Assembly: GCF_016859285.1 (NCBI RefSeq)
Contig: NC_053416.1
Span: 15,332,501-15,396,500, forward strand
Length of the DNA stretch: 64,000 nucleotides
Direction: 5' to 3'
Origin: Xiphias gladius
Lineage: Eukaryota; Chordata; Actinopteri; Istiophoriformes; Xiphiidae
The notes under the pieces were generated by a model. That model saw only the letters and a list, made by a program, of their open reading frames with translations. It had not been told where the DNA came from and ran no database searches. Positions 62,393 to 64,000 of this stretch are shown here, one piece after another. The first letter of the stretch is position 1, and every line of letters starts with the position of its first letter. The position numbers and the translations under genes were made by a program.

Positions 62393-62900
62393 CTGTTGTG
62401 CTGTGCAGAAAAGCATTTCGGTTCGTAAGGCTACGTAAGATCCCAGTGCCACATCCGAAGATCTGAATTACTTATGAAGTTACTGCTGCTGTGCCATATG
62501 CGTAAATTGCGCAGAGCCCCTCTCTCAGACTGGAGTGAGACGTACTGATCCTGCCGCTGTGTGACGGCTGTTCGATAAGGTCCCAGAAAAGCATTCGCTC
62601 TACTTCTGTTTGGCCAGCGTGAGACAGTGTTTGACAGCTTTTCAAGCCCAAAGTGTGACAGTTGACAGCGCTTTGGTGCTGAGGGAGACGGAAATGATCC
62701 GACAGGTGGAATTTGGATGTGAGAAGGCGGAGCACAGCTCCAGTTCAACTCCTGCTCTCACAGCGTCGTTTTCGGTTCACCGTGTACTACCTGCACCAGC
62801 ACCGGGCGGCAGACAGACACATGGAGCTGGGGAAGACGGTGGGAGAGAGGCAGAGATCGAAAAGCGGCTCTTGTTCTCTTGACACCAGTCACCGTTATCA
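62393..62900 (-). other. candidate noncoding first exon / start region of the minus-strand MATE gene
   Basis: On the minus strand a donor GCACAACAG|GTAACC ends at 62393, and the DNA upstream to 62900 is richer in CpG than the surroundings. Overlapping ORFs on both strands here have no recognisable family. Linkage to the MATE gene is inference. Confidence 0.3.
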
Positions 62901-64000
62901 TTACTGATACAATAGTCCTGGCGACTGATCAGAATGTGCTGGTTTGTTTTAGATTAGAGTGCCTGCTGCTTTTCGACCGGCGTTGTGTCGCAGACTGTTG
63001 CTCCGCGGATATGTGTTTCCCCTTGGCCTAACTAAACCCGTAGAACAGCAGCAGCATACCACCAGTCAAAGTGGCATATTGGAATCAAGACTGGCACACC
63101 ACTGGTATGCTGGTGCGCAGTGGCATCTGCCGGTGAAATAGGAGCGTAGTGGCATATGTCAGTAAGAATCAGCAGGCCTTATGCCCCTGAGACGTGGTAT
63201 AGGACAGTGTAACATGAGGGACATGGGTGCCATAAACCGGCAGAACAGCAGCACAAACAGTGACATCAAACTCAGGTAGAGAGCCAGATATTTCCCTCAG
63301 GAGTTGGTAGAGACCCAAAGCAGAGCTACAAGAGGTGTCTATTGGGACATGAGTCCAAATGAATGATAACTTCCCCACCTAACTGCAGGATGTGTATATA
63401 AGCAACTTTTTGCTTCGCTAACAAGTTGTCCTTATCAACTTAAACTGTGATGATACGTCCCTGTGAACACAATGTGCATTTCCTCTGCTTCATTTTCCCC
63501 AAAATATACATTGGTATGACATGATAATTTAATAATGTGGTAAAAACAGACGTTAAAAAAAAAATCTGATTCCAGCCTTAACTCAGTTTTGATCTAATTT
63601 TGATCTATGCATTTTTGCTTTAGATCATACCTGCCAGTGTACTGCATTTTGGCTTTGTAAGGCAGAATAGAATCATAATCTTCACATTAAAGAGAATAAA
63701 ATCTTTCAATATAGCTTTGTTATCAGCTTGCAACAAAGCTGCTGTGTATTACTTGCTCTTATATCAATCAACACATTACATTGGGCTCTGCTTGCTGTCA
63801 GTCATCTGACATTGTATAGGAAGGATCTGAAGAGTGAACAAGGAAATGATCCCCAGAAATCAGTGTGACATCCATATGTTTTTATCCAGGAGCCCCAAAA
63901 TAGCTTGAACACAGTTGTCTTCTCTCACGAGGACAGTAAGAAATACAGATAATGTTAATTTGATGTAAAAATGAATTGAAATAAAGATAATGTAAAATAG
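62901..64000. other. intergenic, no gene seen
   Basis: The first part (62960-63240) has short repeated words such as GTGGCATAT and CACTGGTATGCTGGTGCG; the rest is AT-rich. No exon, RNA or known repeat can be supported. Confidence 0.5.

Noticed and set aside
62431-62907. ORFs of 64-105 codons on both strands
   Set aside because: They overlap each other in CpG-richer DNA; none resembles a known protein. Treated as possible 5' UTR or promoter.

Overview
The window looks like teleost fish nuclear DNA, probably percomorph. It has small exons with GT-AG introns, long AT-rich gene-poor stretches, many (CA/TG)n microsatellites, tRNA-derived SINEs, and dispersed repeats that resemble common fish families. 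I see no bacterial operons, rRNA, CRISPR or plasmid features. Three protein-coding genes can be supported.

Left end (about 0.1-5.1 kb, minus strand): a vgf orthologue (neurosecretory VGF precursor, 672 aa) whose whole protein lies in one exon (455-2473). A predicted noncoding first exon (about 4714-4955) lies upstream across a 2.2-kb intron. The promoter has a TATA box, a perfect CRE, and a 19/21 match to the RE1/NRSE element of the neuronal silencer REST sitting on the predicted start site.

Middle (about 5.1-36.6 kb): no gene I can establish. It holds microsatellites, decayed SINE/LINE/MITE copies, a hAT-like transposase remnant, a perfect 18-bp hairpin, a CRE/YY1-like cluster, one unidentified exon-like ORF (30.5 kb) and an LTR-like block just before the next gene.

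Right half (about 36.6-61 kb): two convergent, tail-to-tail MATE-family (SLC47A) H+/organic cation antiporter genes. Gene A (plus, 37966-43818) has 16 coding exons and 586 aa and is close to MATE1. Gene B (minus, 60871-47737) has 17 coding exons and 657 aa and is more diverged. I reconstructed all exon junctions by hand. Phases and most exon lengths match between the two, so they are an old inverted duplicate pair. Gene A lacks one intron that gene B has. Gene B replaces one conserved transport glutamate by aspartate and has a longer C-terminal tail with N-glycosylation sequons. Both products should be 13-TM proteins that export cationic drugs and metabolites in exchange for protons.

Right end (61-64 kb): upstream region of gene B with a long pure (TG)n tract, a polypurine tract and a possible noncoding 5' exon; no further gene is recognised.
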